A stretch of DNA of 64,000 nucleotides from Planctomycetota bacterium (GTDB lineage Bacteria > Planctomycetota > Planctomycetia > Planctomycetales > Planctomycetaceae): NCBI GenBank assembly GCA_003388505.1, contig QQVO01000076.1:1-64000 (forward strand), in the 5' to 3' direction. Below are positions 63,009-64,000 of this stretch, piece after piece (positions within the stretch are counted from its first letter, which is position 1; every line of letters starts with the position of its first letter). The notes under the pieces were generated by a model that made no database searches, was not told where the DNA came from, and was given only the letters and a program-made list of their open reading frames with translations. A program made the translations under genes and the position numbers.

Positions 63009-64000
63009 ATGTCAGTTATCCGCCCCATCGCGTCATTACTGTTTGTTGCCGTTCTCGTGGGGTTGCGCGCCGGGGACGCAGCGGATTCCCGGCCGAACGT
63101 GCTGTTTCTGTTCACCGACGATCAGCGGGCCGACACCATCGCAGCGCTCGGCAACAAACACATCAAGACGCCACATCTGGATCGACTGACAAATGAAGGG
63201 TTCGCCTTCCGAAATGCCTACTGCATGGGCAGCACCCGGGGAGCGGTCTGTCTTCCGAGCCGCACGATGCTGCACAGCGGGCGCTCATTGTTCCGGCTGG
63301 ACGACGTTGAAGAGCGGCCCCATCTGGGGCAAACGATGCGAGCGGCCGGGTATGAAACGTGGCATCTGAGCAAACGCGGCAACACGCCGCACGCCCTGCA
63401 TGCGGCGTTTGAGCATTCCGGCTACCTGAATGATCGGGAGGAGCGGGAGGGAGGCTACGCAGGCCGGACTGGAGCCGGTCAGGCGATTGAGTTCCTGCGG
63501 TCCCGCGATGCATCCCGGCCGTTCTTCATGTTTCTCGGCTTCGCCGGCCCGCATGATCCGCGGGGGACGAATGCGGAGTTCCGCGGCCTGTACGACGTTG
63601 ACAAGATCCCGCTGCCGGTCAACTACCGGCCGTATCACCCGTTCGACAACGGGGAGATGCTCATCCGCGACGAGCAACTCGAAGCGTGGCCTCGCACGGA
63701 AGAGGCGGTTCGGCGTCATCTGTTCGACTATTACGCCATGATCAGCCACATGGACGCACAGATCGGGCGGATCTTCGAGGAACTGGATCGGAGCGGACTG
63801 TGGGACGACACGCTGATCGTGTTTTCTTCCGATCACGGACTGGCGATTGGCAGCCACGGCCTGTTCGGCAAGCAGAACCTCTATGAAGACGGGATGAAAT
63901 CGCCGCTGGTCTTCTTGGGCCCGGGGATTCCTCACGGAAAATCTGAGGCGCTCGCCTATCTGTTCGACATCTATCCCACGATCTGTGATTTGACGGGGAC
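63009..64000 (+). CDS. Exported sulfatase, cut by the window end
   Basis: The frame is open from the ATG at 63009 to the window end without a stop (330 residues seen). A signal peptide lies at about 1-25, then RPNVLFLFTDDQRADTIAALGN (Asp37, Asp38), CLPSRTMLHSG with Cys81 in the C-x-P/A-x-R formylglycine motif, DHGLAIGSHGLFGKQNLYEDGMKSPLVFLGPG near the C-terminal part and DIYPTICDLTG at the edge. The choline-sulfatase-like order is typical of planctomycete sulfatases. It is 77 bases after ruvA but functionally separate. Confidence 0.93.
   Translation, partial: MSVIRPIASLLFVAVLVGLRAGDAADSRPNVLFLFTDDQRADTIAALGNKHIKTPHLDRLTNEGFAFRNAYCMGSTRGAVCLPSRTMLHSGRSLFRLDDVEERPHLGQTMRAAGYETWHLSKRGNTPHALHAAFEHSGYLNDREEREGGYAGRTGAGQAIEFLRSRDASRPFFMFLGFAGPHDPRGTNAEFRGLYDVDKIPLPVNYRPYHPFDNGEMLIRDEQLEAWPRTEEAVRRHLFDYYAMISHMDAQIGRIFEELDRSGLWDDTLIVFSSDHGLAIGSHGLFGKQNLYEDGMKSPLVFLGPGIPHGKSEALAYLFDIYPTICDLTG

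Overview
The window looks like a chromosomal segment of a GC-rich planctomycete (Planctomycetales, PVC superphylum). The signs are: two formylglycine-type sulfatases, a giant PVC-type haem-binding CxxCH protein paired with a Gfo/Idh/MocA oxidoreductase, many Tat-exported TIM-barrel sugar isomerase-like proteins, a PQQ-propeller protein, short conserved genes of the kind found mainly in planctomycetes, single genes on mixed strands with few operons, and long intergenic stretches full of short palindromic repeats. There are no rRNA genes, prophage, intact IS element or CRISPR array.

Layout. 0.6-9.9 kb: a CAP-domain exported protein, a Tat-exported beta-helix protein, an overlapping pair (small protein plus clan AA aspartyl protease), ilvE, a LolD/LolC-E-type ABC exporter and a phosphomannose-isomerase-like cupin. 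10-19 kb: a DUF433 protein, a SRPBCC protein, trmB, a TIM-barrel protein, a cupin, a repeat-built lipoprotein, rimI and cysE. 19-23 kb: a HicB-like orphan, a nucleotidyltransferase, a hydroxypyruvate-isomerase-like protein, a PolB-type 3'-5' exonuclease and a GlsB-type membrane protein. 23-32 kb: PQQ propeller, PhoD-like phosphatase, VOC protein, sulfatase, HD protein, tRNA-Gln, a Tat-exported protein of unknown function and a PHB-depolymerase-like esterase. 32-42 kb: AsmA-like protein, membrane protein, pcm, recJ, the PVC cytochrome-like protein and an oxidoreductase. 42-48 kb: an RND efflux operon headed by its own TetR repressor, with a clear palindromic operator. 48-54 kb: tRNA-Leu, an unknown protein, an AbrB-Doc toxin-antitoxin pair, a pyrophosphate-type phosphofructokinase, a four-helix-bundle S23-like protein and a Uma2 nuclease-fold protein. 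54-62 kb: a HAD hydrolase and a minus-strand sugar-oxidation cluster (aldo/keto reductase, FucU mutarotase, UxaE-like epimerase, TIM-barrel isomerase, zinc alcohol dehydrogenase), then a thioredoxin-TPR protein. 61.6-64 kb: ruvC, ruvA and a second sulfatase that runs off the window.

How the genes fit together. The most coherent units are the TetR-MFP-RND efflux operon (genes joined by 4-base overlaps), the AbrB-Doc pair, the LolD/LolC-E pair, ruvCA, and the fucose/uronate-like oxidation cluster. Sulfatases plus sugar-oxidising enzymes suit an organism that lives on sulfated, fucose- or uronate-rich polysaccharides. The most unusual aspect is the intergenic DNA: at least six families of short dispersed or inverted repeats recur within 64 kb, some flanking genes, some in 5' leaders, and one apparently nested inside another.
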